Of a stretch of DNA of 26,608 nt, positions 1 through 8,462 are shown one piece after another; within the stretch, counting starts at the first letter, position 1; every line of letters starts with the position of its first letter. The stretch is taken from the NCBI RefSeq assembly GCF_963678635.1, contig NW_026971248.1, positions 1 through 26,608 on the forward strand, in the 5' to 3' direction. This stretch comes from Symsagittifera roscoffensis. Taxonomy: Eukaryota; Xenacoelomorpha; Acoela; Convolutidae. A program made the translations under genes and the position numbers. The notes beneath the pieces were generated by a model. The model saw only the letters and a list, made by a program, of their open reading frames with translations. It did no database searches and was not told the DNA's origin.

Positions 1-231
1 CCTTCCACTACTGTGAATAGACTGATTATATTGGTCACATTGTTTATTTTGGCGTTGGTTTTGGGGATCCGTTGGCTGTATGATGACCTTGTTGACTTCC
101 TGTTTGGAAAAATGATGTGTTTTCTAAGCCTCCGCTTTTGCCGAGAAAGGCGTTTTTTTTTCATTTGGTTCGCTTTTTTTGGTTCTCGTTTCATATTGAA
201 TGGGTTTACGGACGTGCTGGCATATCCTTGA
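1..231 (+). CDS. Open frame at window edge, hydrophobic; doubtful
   Basis: An open frame enters from the left edge and ends at 231; its first possible start inside the window is a GTG at 13. It encodes a hydrophobic helix (residues 3-20, ILVTLFILALVLG) followed by a short acidic turn. Only the part before about 102 is unique in the window. The rest lies in the dispersed repeat, where copy B (from about 19280) keeps a related but diverged frame beginning with two methionines. It could be the C-terminal end of a membrane protein read into a repeat, or chance in T-rich DNA. I do not recognise it. Confidence 0.15.
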   Translation, partial: PSTTVNRLIILVTLFILALVLGIRWLYDDLVDFLFGKMMCFLSLRFCRERRFFFIWFAFFGSRFILNGFTDVLAYP

Positions 232-935
232 CTCTGATGTTTAATCGTCTTATTCGCTCTATACTTTTTTTCTCCTAATTGCATAGCCATAGGCATCTTT
301 GGTGTCATGGTCTCTGCTAAGAGGTCCTCTGATATCTTCTCCTCGCTTAACCTGCTGCGTGTCCAGTCGTCTTATCGATCCCTCCTAACCGCTTCTGAGC
401 AAGTTCAACTAACTTTGACTGGATCTTCTCGAAGATTTCAATTTGCTTCAGTATCTGCATATGAACATATAATCTGCATTTGAATGCGATAATGAATTTC
501 GGTCCTTTCCAGAGGTCTTTGGTCGACAGTGTCTGGATGTCAATATTGGGTCGACGTTGTCTGAGTTGACTATGTGATTCCAATTCTAGGTACTGATTTA
601 TGTAGCTTTTGGCTCTCATGTCGGTATCATCGCATAGAATTGTACCATACAGTACTCCTTATAATCCGTCTGCATTTTCTCATTCTCAAAGTTCACCCTT
701 TTTTTCTAGATTTCGATATTATCTGTCTCTTTTACCTGTCTCCTTTTTTCGAGTACTTAAGTATCTGGTGAGATATCATCACCATTGTGGTTATAGTTTC
801 TCAAGCTGATGCAGACCTAGAGCTAGAATTTAAGTATGAGCTCCTCCTCACACAAGAGATCGAACAGTCGATCTAACTTTCTCACGGTGAACGCCTTGCC
901 ACTGTGCTAAGGTATGCTAAGGTAGGGCCCGAAAT
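105..935 (-). mobile_element. tRNA-headed retroposon (SINE-like), copy 1
   Basis: Read on the minus strand from about 935, the element starts with a tRNA-like Pol III promoter and continues about 800 bp to about 105. A second copy lies at 19268-20100 and a truncated third at 20096-20375. Shared segments include a purine-rich stretch with the minus-strand motif GAGACAGGTAAAAGAGACAG. The far end in copy B carries a 7-bp perfect hairpin. At about 830 bp it is long for a SINE, so it may be a composite of a tRNA head and an unrelated tail. The minus-strand frame at 347-619 shows mostly non-synonymous changes between copies, so it does not look like a maintained gene. Confidence 0.6.
856..909 (-). 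promoter_or_regulatory. Internal Pol III promoter (A and B boxes), copy 1
   Basis: On the minus strand the A box TAGCACAGTGG occupies 909-899 and the B box TGTTCGATCTC occupies 866-856. The A box fits TRGYNNANNNG exactly and the B box is close to GGTTCGANNCC. The 32-nt gap equals that of a standard tRNA. The flanking bases do not form a good acceptor stem, so this is a tRNA-derived promoter and not a functional tRNA gene. Confidence 0.65.
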
Positions 936-957
936 AAGATTAAATTGAAAGGTAGTG

Positions 958-983
958 AAGATATATATTTATATAAATATATC
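958..983. repeat. AT-rich near-palindrome
   Basis: A 26-bp A/T tract begins AGATATAT and ends ATATATCT and is almost self-complementary. It lies just beyond the promoter end of the retroposon. Copy B has only a shortened A/T tract at the matching place (about 20410-20430), so it is probably simple-sequence DNA. Confidence 0.35.
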
Positions 984-1129
984 TAATTTTTTTTAATGCT
1001 TAAAGAAGTTTTCATCGAAACAACAACCCAAACCGAGGAGCGTGTTTTATATTCCAATTTTGATAGTCAAGCTGGTGCGATTTTGCGTCTGCAGTTCCGT
1101 TGCTTGTTGAGTTTTGAGAAGCAATTTTA

Positions 1130-1775
1130 GGTCAATCACAAAGCCGCATCACATAAAGTCGCATCAGTTGGTCGAGAGAGTCAAAACATAAGTGTAGCCA
1201 TTCGGAACATACCCAATATTGGTAGAAAAAGTCGAAAACATAAGGAAAGCAAAATCAGATTTTTTTTCAAATTTTTTTTGGAGGTTTCAATTTATCTCAA
1301 ATTGGAAACAGTGCAAACAAATCTGCTCAGAAAAGACCTCTGTCAAAAAGTTGCAATAAGCACTAATCATTTGAGGAGACTTGCTTACCGCGAAACTAAA
1401 CGTGTCTGAGGAAACCTTTTAATTTTTCAAGATCTAAAGTTTTCACTTCAATAATTTCAGTCCAGATCCAGATTTGTTAAAAAATCAAACAGAAAAATGG
1501 AAGATTCATTTTCTTAAATTCAGTTTTCTATAGAGGAGTTTTGCATTTCGCTGGCTTTTCAAACATCATCACAAGAAAATAAATTGAAAAGCATACACAA
1601 CTCATGCCGGGTCGAAAAAAATTTTTTTTTTGCAATTTCGGTCGAGAAAGTCCAAACCTATCGAATTTGGCTACAGAAAATCGAAGCATGTCTGAACTGG
1701 GTCGAGTCGGACGAACCATAAATTTTTTTGGTCGAGAAAGTCAAAACATAAATTGAGCATTTCGACCAGGGAAAC
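1130..1775. repeat. Degenerate short interspersed motif cluster
   Basis: A loose motif around GTCGAGAAAGTCAAAACATA, often followed by agtg-agca, recurs at about 1170, 1218, 1638, 1672 and 1730. The matching part of copy B (about 20595-21195) has the same kind of recurrence. Spacing is irregular, so this is a degraded short-unit repeat and not a clean tandem array. No gene is visible in this stretch; the short minus-strand frame at 1528-1719 is a by-product of the motif. Confidence 0.45.
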
Positions 1776-1861
1776 ATCAGGTTTGTTTTTTTTTCTTAAA
1801 ATTGCGCTTTTTTCTTTCCGGAAGCTAAATCAAGACTTAAAGACGTAGATTTAATCCAAAT

Positions 1862-1945
1862 TAAATTTTCTTCGAGCATTTTTGAATCCGAGCACAAAAA
1901 GATTGAAAATGAATTCAAGCTAAATTTTCTTCGAGCATTTTTGAT
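1862..1945. repeat. 59-bp local duplication
   Basis: The string TAAATTTTCTTCGAGCATTT is present at 1862 and again at 1921, a spacing of 59 bp. The block between is only partly conserved, so this is a small local duplication inside non-coding DNA. Confidence 0.6.
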
Positions 1946-1979
1946 TGCAGTTAGTCTGCAATTGGAGCCACAATTCACT

Positions 1980-2324
1980 TAAATTATATCCAGTACTTCT
2001 CGGTAACGAAAAGAATGGCTCGTATTATGCTCCTTTATCTCGAGGATAAATTATTCTGAAATTTAGAAAAACGAACGATTAACGAACACAAAAAAGTTCG
2101 ATTCATTCAAAAATATAAAACAAGTCTAGCGGAAAGAAATGAAAGCATTGGATTTTACTTTCATCGAAGCGTGAAACCTCGTTGTGAGTTTTATCTTTGA
2201 CTGCTCATGTTTATTTTAGTCTGATCAAATAAGTAGAAGCAAACAAATTGATGGCAAAATGCTTTTAGGTCAACGAATCTCCCTTCCGACTCAAAGAATC
2301 AACCCTTTGCACTGATTTAACCTA
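1980..2324. other. Non-coding part of repeat copy A
   Basis: No open frame of note. The sequence matches 21250-21428 of copy B, then jumps to 22999, because copy B holds an insertion here. The target string AATCT lies at 2276-2280. Confidence 0.5.
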
Positions 2325-2608
2325 TCCCTTTTTGGCTGTCGGACCTCAATTTTTTGAAGGCGTCTTTGGCGCCAAAAAACGCAAAATTTAGGTTTAAAAT
2401 TCCCAAAAAGTGCCTAAAAGCTTTTTTGGCCTGCTTTTTTTTCAAAATTTTGCCTAAGGCGCAGAAAATTTGGTCGAAATAGGGTCTTTATAGTGTTCTG
2501 TGAGAGCTTGGAAAATAGATTAGATCAAAAAAAGTTAAAAATTTCAAACATTTTTGAAAATCCGCCCCCTCCCCTCGAGAAAATTTTAGATCCGTCCATG
2601 GGACCACA
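2325..2608. mobile_element. MITE-like element remnant (hAT-type ends)
   Basis: One end reads GGCTGTCGGACCTCAA (about 2335). The other end, read inward on the minus strand from about 2605, reads GGTCCCATGGACGGATCTAA. Inside are characteristic pieces GGCGTCTTTGGCGCC and GGCGCAGAAAATTTGG. The same pieces occur at 11464-11757, at 21460-21778 in inverted orientation and at 23042-23235. The ends resemble the CAGNGGCGGATCTAGG-type termini seen in many non-autonomous hAT-like elements. There is no transposase frame. Confidence 0.5.
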
Positions 2609-2643
2609 GATAAGCAGTAAAAAATGTTGGGCGTAGAAATCCT

Positions 2644-3815
2644 TTGGTCATAATTGTCCTTTTTGGCTTTTATGTTTCGAGCATCTCCAATGTTTTTCTG
2701 GGTGCTGTTCACTTCAGTCAAATTCGCGATTAAAAACACTGAATTTAGGTAAATTTTCCCTCATAATTTTTTTTATCGCAAAAAAAATTATCAAAACTTC
2801 TTGAGAAAAAGCGTCGTATTCTTGAGAAAAAGCGACTAACTATAACAAATGCATATCCTAACTTATTGGCAAGATTTATTCGACTTTATCAATCCAACAA
2901 AACTTCAACAACTATTTGTTAAATATCAAGCGTGGGAAAGAATTTGGTTTGTTTTTGCGATACAAAACAGGGGACTTATCTTTCAAACTTGCGGGACCCA
3001 ATTATCATACTTGTACCGTAATTCGTAACTAGGCATCCGTTGAGGGGATTTTTCTAGAGATCTGACTGCATACTACCACACCTGAAAAAGTTTGCTAATT
3101 ACTTAAAAAGAGCTTACTATTCAGAAAAACGTCAGATTTTTCTTGTCCAGGGATCTCAATCAATAGGCTTTTTGTTTTAATCGACATACAAAATGGTAAT
3201 ATGATCAGAAATGAAAAAATGACGGATTTATCAAGTTTCCAAAAAATGATTTTTGCACACGCACGGTTGACCTACCGCGAGTTCAACCTTGACTGGGTCA
3301 AATCCGTCCGGACAGTTCAAAGTCGCAGATGAACAAACAAAACTAAATCTTAGGTAGAACATTTGTGATAAGCCGTAAAAAACTTTCGGTCAAAGTCATC
3401 ATTTTTTGGCCTCTTATGTTTTATACATCCTGAATTTTTTTTTCGCCTGAGTTATTTTGCAGTTTCACTTCAGTTATTTTGCTGTAGAAAAATACTGCAT
3501 TTAGGTCAGAAATGAAAGCATGACAGCTTTATCACGTTTTTCAATTTTTTGCTTCTAATTTAATTTAAACTCAAAAATAGCTTACAAAATAGTTTTCAAG
3601 TTTTTATAGAAGGTTCTGATTTATAGCTACTGCGGGTCTTTTGTGGCCAGAAATTCCTCCAAAAATGACTTTTTGCCCACGCACGATTGACCTACTGCGA
3701 CATTGACTCTGACAGAGTCAAATCCGTCCGGAAAGTCCAAGATCACCAAGGTCAATTCCGTAGAAAATTGGGAGGAACATAGGAACCCTCCCTAAACAGG
3801 AGAGTACACATCAAA
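2644..3815. repeat. Two tandem sub-repeats inside copy A
   Basis: Landmarks repeat with a period near 744 bp: TTTTTGGCTTTTATGTTTCGAGCATC at about 2659 and its relative ending in TTTTATACATCC at about 3402, each followed by a conserved CACTTCAGT and a TTTAGG string. The tail unit has TTTTTGC-CACGCACG and GTCAAATCCGTCCGGA (3298 and 3718). Copy B has the equivalent pair at 23240 and 23858. No coding sequence is supported. Confidence 0.55.
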
Positions 3816-4339
3816 TTAATTTTTACAGTAAAAATGTTGTTCATTTAATCTAAATTTATATTAACAAATCAAAAAAAAAGCAAAACAATTAATACAAAAT
3901 AAAATAATTGCTTTTCCGAGTACTCCCCTCATTTAACTATTCCCGGAGTTTTACCAAAATTATAGTTATCAAAATTAGTAACAGCTGGAGTAATTAGCGT
4001 TTGCAGGAGACAAAGGCATGACCATGATTTTTTAATGGTGGCAGTTTTATGAATTATACAATTTCGTTAGTTCTTAGTCTAGTTTCAATTTTGGAGCTCT
4101 ACCAAAGCTCCGGGATGACCACATCTAGCAGATTTTTTCTGATCTGCATTTTTGAACGAAAACAGCAAGCGTCCCGCTTCAAATTTTGTATAACTTTGTT
4201 ATCCCAAAACCTTTAGTTGAATGCTGTAAAATATTTTCAAAAAGTTAAAATACCAAACAACTCAACCCCCTTCCCCCTCTCGATGCTCCTCGAGTCACTC
4301 TTGCTTATAAGTTGGTCGAAGGGCCATTATTTGTAAACA
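3816..4339. other. Non-coding; one small hairpin
   Basis: No gene seen. A hairpin with 6-bp arms GGAGCT/AGCTCC and a 7-nt loop lies at 4093-4111. The stretch has no clear counterpart in copy B, where the equivalent region is T-rich. Confidence 0.4.
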
Positions 4340-4515
4340 GATCATTATACTAGCGTCGAAGGGGGTGTATTTGGCCTCTAGATAGTGGTGATATGGCTTC
4401 AGTTGAGATAGCAGACACAGACCAGAGCAGCAGAGAGAATTTCCCCTAGACACGAACTTGTCCACCTAGGCAACCACAAACAAGTTCACAAAATCGACGG
4501 GGGAATGCCTCATGA
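4340..4515. repeat. Conserved end block of the large repeat
   Basis: This block (GTCGAAGGGGGTGTATTTGG then CAGACACAGACCAGAGCAGC) is one of the best-conserved pieces between copy A and copy B (25525-25725). An inverted repeat GAACTTGT/ACAAGTTC with an 18-nt loop lies at 4454-4487; copy B has one mismatch in it. Copy B holds an extra 30-40 bp in the middle. Function unknown. Confidence 0.5.
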
Positions 4516-4587
4516 CAGAACTATTGCTTCTTGTTCTCGATTCTAATTGCTTAAAATAGTTATTGTTTACTTTTTGACGTGCCTGAT

Positions 4588-4893
4588 TCAAAACTTGTCT
4601 CTTTTTTGATACTTTTTATCTGCAAAAGGGCGTGCGTAACACTTGGCACAATATTTTAACACTCTGGTAGAATGGTAAGGAAAAGTTTTGGTTGAAAAGG
4701 TTTTTTTGGAGTTCTTGTTTCTGCTCATAGTTCTTCTAATATCTTTTTGCTCAGAATAATGGCTGTAAATAATTGTCTGTTTCTGCCCATAGATCTTTTC
4801 TGCTCTTAGATCTTTCTGCTCATTGACTGGCCGCCATTTTTTTACGTATACATAAGCGCTTTCATCATCCAAAGTCATAGGATCACCAGCCAT
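4588..4893 (-). CDS. Small ORF in satellite unit 1, unknown
   Basis: A 101-aa frame from an ATG at 4891-4893, with a basic, lysine-rich C-terminal half and a single Cys pair (KYCAKCYARPF) near the end. The same frame in units 2 and 3 stops after 80 residues, because two base changes create a TAA just after the residues VLK. Differences between the copies at codons 6, 7 and in the KKW/TKW motif are all non-synonymous, so there is no sign of constraint. It matches no family I recognise. It may be a chance frame or an exon of an unrecognised gene. Confidence 0.15.
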   Translation of the reverse strand: MAGDPMTLDDESAYVYVKKWRPVNEQKDLRAEKIYGQKQTIIYSHYSEQKDIRRTMSRNKNSKKTFSTKTFPYHSTRVLKYCAKCYARPFADKKYQKRDKF

Positions 4894-5193
4894 AAAATAG
4901 CACCAAAAGGGGATTTTTTAGGGTGAATGCTGCGCCGAACCACTGAGGGAATCTTCTCTACTGTCTGTAATACTCTTTGGTGCCCAAATTGGTTCGGCTT
5001 CTAAAATGTTCAAATTGGTTCGACTCCTAAAATTCTAGAAACTAATGCTGCCTAGAATTTTTAAACTTTTTTCTTTTAAAAAAAACTTACATTTGTCTAA
5101 GCTATATCCTTTTCTCAATTTCTATCATGGCGTTATTTATGTTTCAGCTTGAACAAACTTTGCTTAGTATTAGCTTAGAACGTTTAGTTTAAC

Positions 5194-5457
5194 TTGCTTA
5201 TACCTTGTTTAATTAATTCAGTTATGAAACCGATTTCGTTGGAGAAAAGCAACTCTTTCAACTTTTTGTTATTTTATTTTTGTATACTTCACAAAATTGT
5301 AGTCAAAGACGTTGCAGCTGTTTCAGAAGAACTAGTTATTAACAACACAATGCAATCGCATTGGTATTCAACTATGTTTATAATACCAGTGAAGTTGCCC
5401 TATAACATTGTATGGTCAAGTTGCAGATCAATCAGGTCCAAATTCGAAAGCTACTGA
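5194..5457 (+). CDS. Small ORF in satellite unit 1 (repeated in each unit), unknown
   Basis: The open frame begins at a TTG; the first ATG is at 5224, giving 77 residues. It has a short hydrophobic segment (FNFLLFYFCILHKIVV) and then a polar tail with VAAVSEELVINN. Identical frames occur at 6275-6538 and 7356-7619, with one Thr/Ala difference in unit 2. It reads more like protein than most frames here, and a polypyrimidine run with TTTCAG lies upstream (about 5145), so it could be an exon. I do not recognise it and it has no neighbour that explains it. Confidence 0.2.
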   Translation: MLIPCLINSVMKPISLEKSNSFNFLLFYFCILHKIVVKDVAAVSEELVINNTMQSHWYSTMFIIPVKLPYNIVWSSCRSIRSKFESY

Positions 5458-5731
5458 TATTTTCGTGTAGTACCGACAGATTTTTCTCTTAATGAGCATT
5501 AACTATGATTAATGCATCCCGTGGTTGGCCTCCGTAGACCTACAAATCCGTAATCATATAAACCCATACACCAAGTCTCAGATGGCTAACATTACAAATT
5601 TCAAAAACGTTTGCTAAATGGTTCGAATTGCTTAAAATAGTTATTGTTTACTTTTTGACGTGCCTGATTCAAAACTTGACTCTTTTTTGATACTTTTTAT
5701 CTGCAAAAGGGTGTGCGTAACACTTGGCACG

Positions 5732-5974
5732 TTATTTTAACACTCTGGTAGAATGGTAAGGAAAAGTTTTGGTTGAAAAGGTTTTTTTGGAGTTCTTGTT
5801 TCTGCTCATAGTTCTTCTAATATCTTTTTGCTCAGAATAATGGCTGTAAATAATTGTCTGTTTCTGCCCATAGATCTTTTCTGCTCTTAGATTTTTCTGC
5901 TCATTGACTGGCCGCCATTTTGTTACGTATACATAAGCGCTTTCATCATCCAAAGTCGTAGGATCACCAGCCAT
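5732..5974 (-). CDS. Small ORF in satellite unit 2, truncated relative to unit 1
   Basis: The 80-aa equivalent of the minus-strand frame in unit 1. It ends early at a TAA where unit 1 reads on through KYCAKCYA. Substitutions relative to unit 1 change amino acids, so maintenance as a gene is unlikely. Confidence 0.12.
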   Translation of the reverse strand: MAGDPTTLDDESAYVYVTKWRPVNEQKNLRAEKIYGQKQTIIYSHYSEQKDIRRTMSRNKNSKKTFSTKTFPYHSTRVLK

Positions 5975-6274
5975 AAAAAAGCACCAAAAGGGGATTTTTT
6001 AGGGTGAATGCTGCGCCGAACCACTGCGGGAATCTTCTCTACTGTCTGTAATACTCTTTGGTGCCCAAATTGGTTCGGCTTCTAAAAGGTTCAAATTGGT
6101 TCGACTCCTAAAATTCTAGAAACTAATGCTGCCTAGAATTTTTAAACTTTTTTCTTTTAAAAAAAACGTACATTTGTCTAAGCTATATCCTTTTCTCAAT
6201 TTCTATCATGGCGTTATTTATGTTTCAGCTTGAACAAACTTTGCTTAGTATTAGCTTAGAACGTTTAGTTTAAT

Positions 6275-6538
6275 TTGCTTATACCTTGTTTAATTAATTC
6301 AGTTATGAAACCGATTTCGTTGGAGAAAAGCAACTCTTTCAACTTTTTGTTATTTTATTTTTGTATACTTCACAAAATTGTAGTCAAAGACGTTGCAGCT
6401 GTTTCAGAAGAACTAGTTATTAACAACGCAATGCAATCGCATTGGTATTCAACTATGTTTATAATACCAGTGAAGTTGCCCTATAACATTGTATGGTCAA
6501 GTTGCAGATCAATCAGGTCCAAATTCGAAAGCTACTGA
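6275..6538 (+). CDS. Small ORF in satellite unit 2 (copy of 5194-5457)
   Basis: Same frame as in unit 1, with TTG at 6275 and first ATG at 6305. The only protein change is Thr to Ala in the NN-TMQSHW region. See the unit 1 entry for what can be said of it. Confidence 0.18.
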   Translation: MLIPCLINSVMKPISLEKSNSFNFLLFYFCILHKIVVKDVAAVSEELVINNAMQSHWYSTMFIIPVKLPYNIVWSSCRSIRSKFESY

Positions 6539-6812
6539 TATTTTCGTGTAGTACCGACAGATTTTTCTCTTAATGAGCATTAACTATGATTGTTGCATCC
6601 CGTGGTTGGCCTCCATAGACCTACAAATCCGTAATCATATAAACCCATACACCAAGTCTCAGATGGCTAACATTAAAAATTTCAAAAACGTTTGCTAAAT
6701 GGTTCGAATTGCTTAAAATAGTTATTGTTTACTTTTTGACGTGCCTGATTCAAAACTTGTCTCTTTTTTGATACTTTTTATCTGCAAAAGGGTGTGCGTA
6801 ACACTTGGCACG

Positions 6813-7055
6813 TTATTTTAACACTCTGGTAGAATGGTAAGGAAAAGTTTTGGTTGAAAAGGTTTTTTTGGAGTTCTTGTTTCTGCTCATAGTTCTTCTA
6901 ATATCTTTTTGCTCAGAATAATGGCTGTAAATAATTGTCTGTTTCTGCCCATAGATCTTTTCTGCTCTTAGATCTTTCTGCTCATTGACTGGCCGCCATT
7001 TTTTTACGTATACATAAGCGCTTTCATCATCCAAATTCGTAGGATCACCAGCCAT
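6813..7055 (-). CDS. Small ORF in satellite unit 3, truncated
   Basis: The 80-aa equivalent of the unit 1 minus-strand frame, ending at the same TAA as unit 2. One more amino-acid change (PTN) lies near its start. Confidence 0.12.
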   Translation of the reverse strand: MAGDPTNLDDESAYVYVKKWRPVNEQKDLRAEKIYGQKQTIIYSHYSEQKDIRRTMSRNKNSKKTFSTKTFPYHSTRVLK

Positions 7056-7355
7056 AAAATAGCACCAAAAGGGGATTTTTTAGGGTGAATGTTGCGCCGA
7101 ACCACTGAGGGAATCTTCTCTACTGTCTGTAATACTCTTTGGTGCCCAAATTGGTTCGGCTTCTAAAAGGTTCAAATTGGTTCGACTCCTAAAATTCTAG
7201 AAACTAATGCTGCCGAGAATTTTTAAACTTTTTTCTTTTAAAAAAAACGTACATTTGTCTAAGCTATATCCTTTTCTCAATTTCTATCATGGCGTTATTT
7301 ATGTTTCAGCTTGAACAAACTTTGCTTAGTATTAGCTTAGAACGTTTAGTTTAAT

Positions 7356-7619
7356 TTGCTTATACCTTGTTTAATTAATTCAGTTATGAAACCGATTTCG
7401 TTGGAGAAAAGCAACTCTTTCAACTTTTTGTTATTTTATTTTTGTATACTTCACAAAATTGTAGTCAAAGACGTTGCAGCTGTTTCAGAAGAACTAGTTA
7501 TTAACAACACAATGCAATCGCATTGGTATTCAACTATGTTTATAATACCAGTGAAGTTGCCCTATAACATTGTATGGTCAAGTTGCAGATCAATCAGGTC
7601 CAAATTCGAAAGCTACTGA
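7356..7619 (+). CDS. Small ORF in satellite unit 3 (copy of 5194-5457)
   Basis: Translation identical to unit 1; TTG at 7356 and first ATG at 7386. The unit 1 entry describes the protein. Confidence 0.18.
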   Translation: MLIPCLINSVMKPISLEKSNSFNFLLFYFCILHKIVVKDVAAVSEELVINNTMQSHWYSTMFIIPVKLPYNIVWSSCRSIRSKFESY

Positions 7620-7840
7620 TATTTTCGTGTAGTACCGACAGATTTTTCTCTTAATGAGCATTAACTATGATTGTTGCATCCCGTGGTTGGCCTCCATAGA
7701 CCTACAAATCCGTAATCATATAAACCCATACACCAAGTCTCAGATGGCTAACATTACAAATTTCAAAAACGTTAGCTAAATGGTTCGACTCCTAAAATTC
7801 TAGAAACTAATGCTGCCTAGAATTTTTAAACTTTTTTCTT

Positions 7841-8462
7841 GTTGTTTTGGCAGAAAAGTCGATGTATCATCATAAATAAAAAAAATCTCAATCATGCTAG
7901 CCCTACAATTTCCATAAATAGAAGTTCCATTCAAATTTTTGATGACGACGTTGTCCCAAGTAGTTTCAAAAATGCCCCAACAAACTTTTTTGTAGGCGCC
8001 AAACAATTTTCGTGGTCAAATGAACACTTTCTGAAATTTTTCCTCCTACAAAGTTTCTAAATCCACAACGTAAATACTGGACGCACAAAATTGCTTTTTT
8101 GTTTTAAAGAATGAATTTTTCAAAAGGCTCGAAAAATCTATTTAACTTGAAGTGGAAACTTCAATGCAGGATTATGCAGGATTGTGAAACTTTTTGTGAC
8201 TCAAGCTTTGAGTAATCAGGGTCTTCCTCTTGTGTTCAGTTTCTTAAATTTTAGAGAGTTTTTTTTGAAAAAAAAAACGCAATTTTGGTTTATGGAAAAT
8301 TGCTGGTCATTAAATTTCCTCTTTTGAATGCAATTTTGATGCAGTTTTCTGTATTTATGTAACTGCATGATTAACTTTGTATGATTAACAAAAGTTGTGT
8401 GTTTTTTTCTGAACTTCATTTAGGATATAGCAGAAACTTGAAAAAGTGTTATTATTTTTATA
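7841..8462. other. Non-coding spacer between the two satellite arrays
   Basis: T-rich and A-rich DNA with no convincing gene. Overlapping short frames on both strands (7800-8060 and 8216-8419) have no recognisable motif and follow from low complexity. Confidence 0.45.

Larger units (their letters stand above)
1..4520. repeat. Large composite repeat, copy A
   Basis: From about 102 to about 4510 this segment can be followed block by block, in the same order and orientation, in the segment 19268-25725. Matching blocks are 102-960 with 19268-20100, 960-2280 with 20400-21428, 2281-2490 with 22999-23234, 2648-3812 with 23240-24940 and 4340-4510 with 25525-25725. Divergence is substantial, with many substitutions and indels, so this is an old duplication or two members of one dispersed family. 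No convincing protein-coding gene is carried. Copy A lacks the 1.57-kb insertion found in copy B, so it preserves the empty site at 2276-2280. Confidence 0.8.
4545..7840. repeat. 1081-bp tandem (satellite-like) array, 3 full units plus a fragment
   Basis: Units run 4545-5625, 5626-6706 and 6707-7787, each exactly 1081 bp and differing by only a handful of substitutions. A fourth fragment (7782-7840) is joined to unit 3 through the shared 7-mer GGTTCGA, skipping about 470 bp of the unit. The near identity implies recent amplification or gene conversion. Each unit carries one small open frame per strand. The low divergence makes their survival uninformative about function. Confidence 0.9.

Noticed and set aside
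347-619. 90-aa minus-strand frame in the retroposon, reading like protein
   Set aside because: Comparison with copy 2 by eye gives about seven amino-acid changes against two silent ones over the shared part, then a stop. That is neutral drift and not a maintained gene.
856-909. A true tRNA gene
   Set aside because: A and B boxes and their spacing fit, but acceptor and anticodon stems do not pair, so only a tRNA-derived promoter is called.
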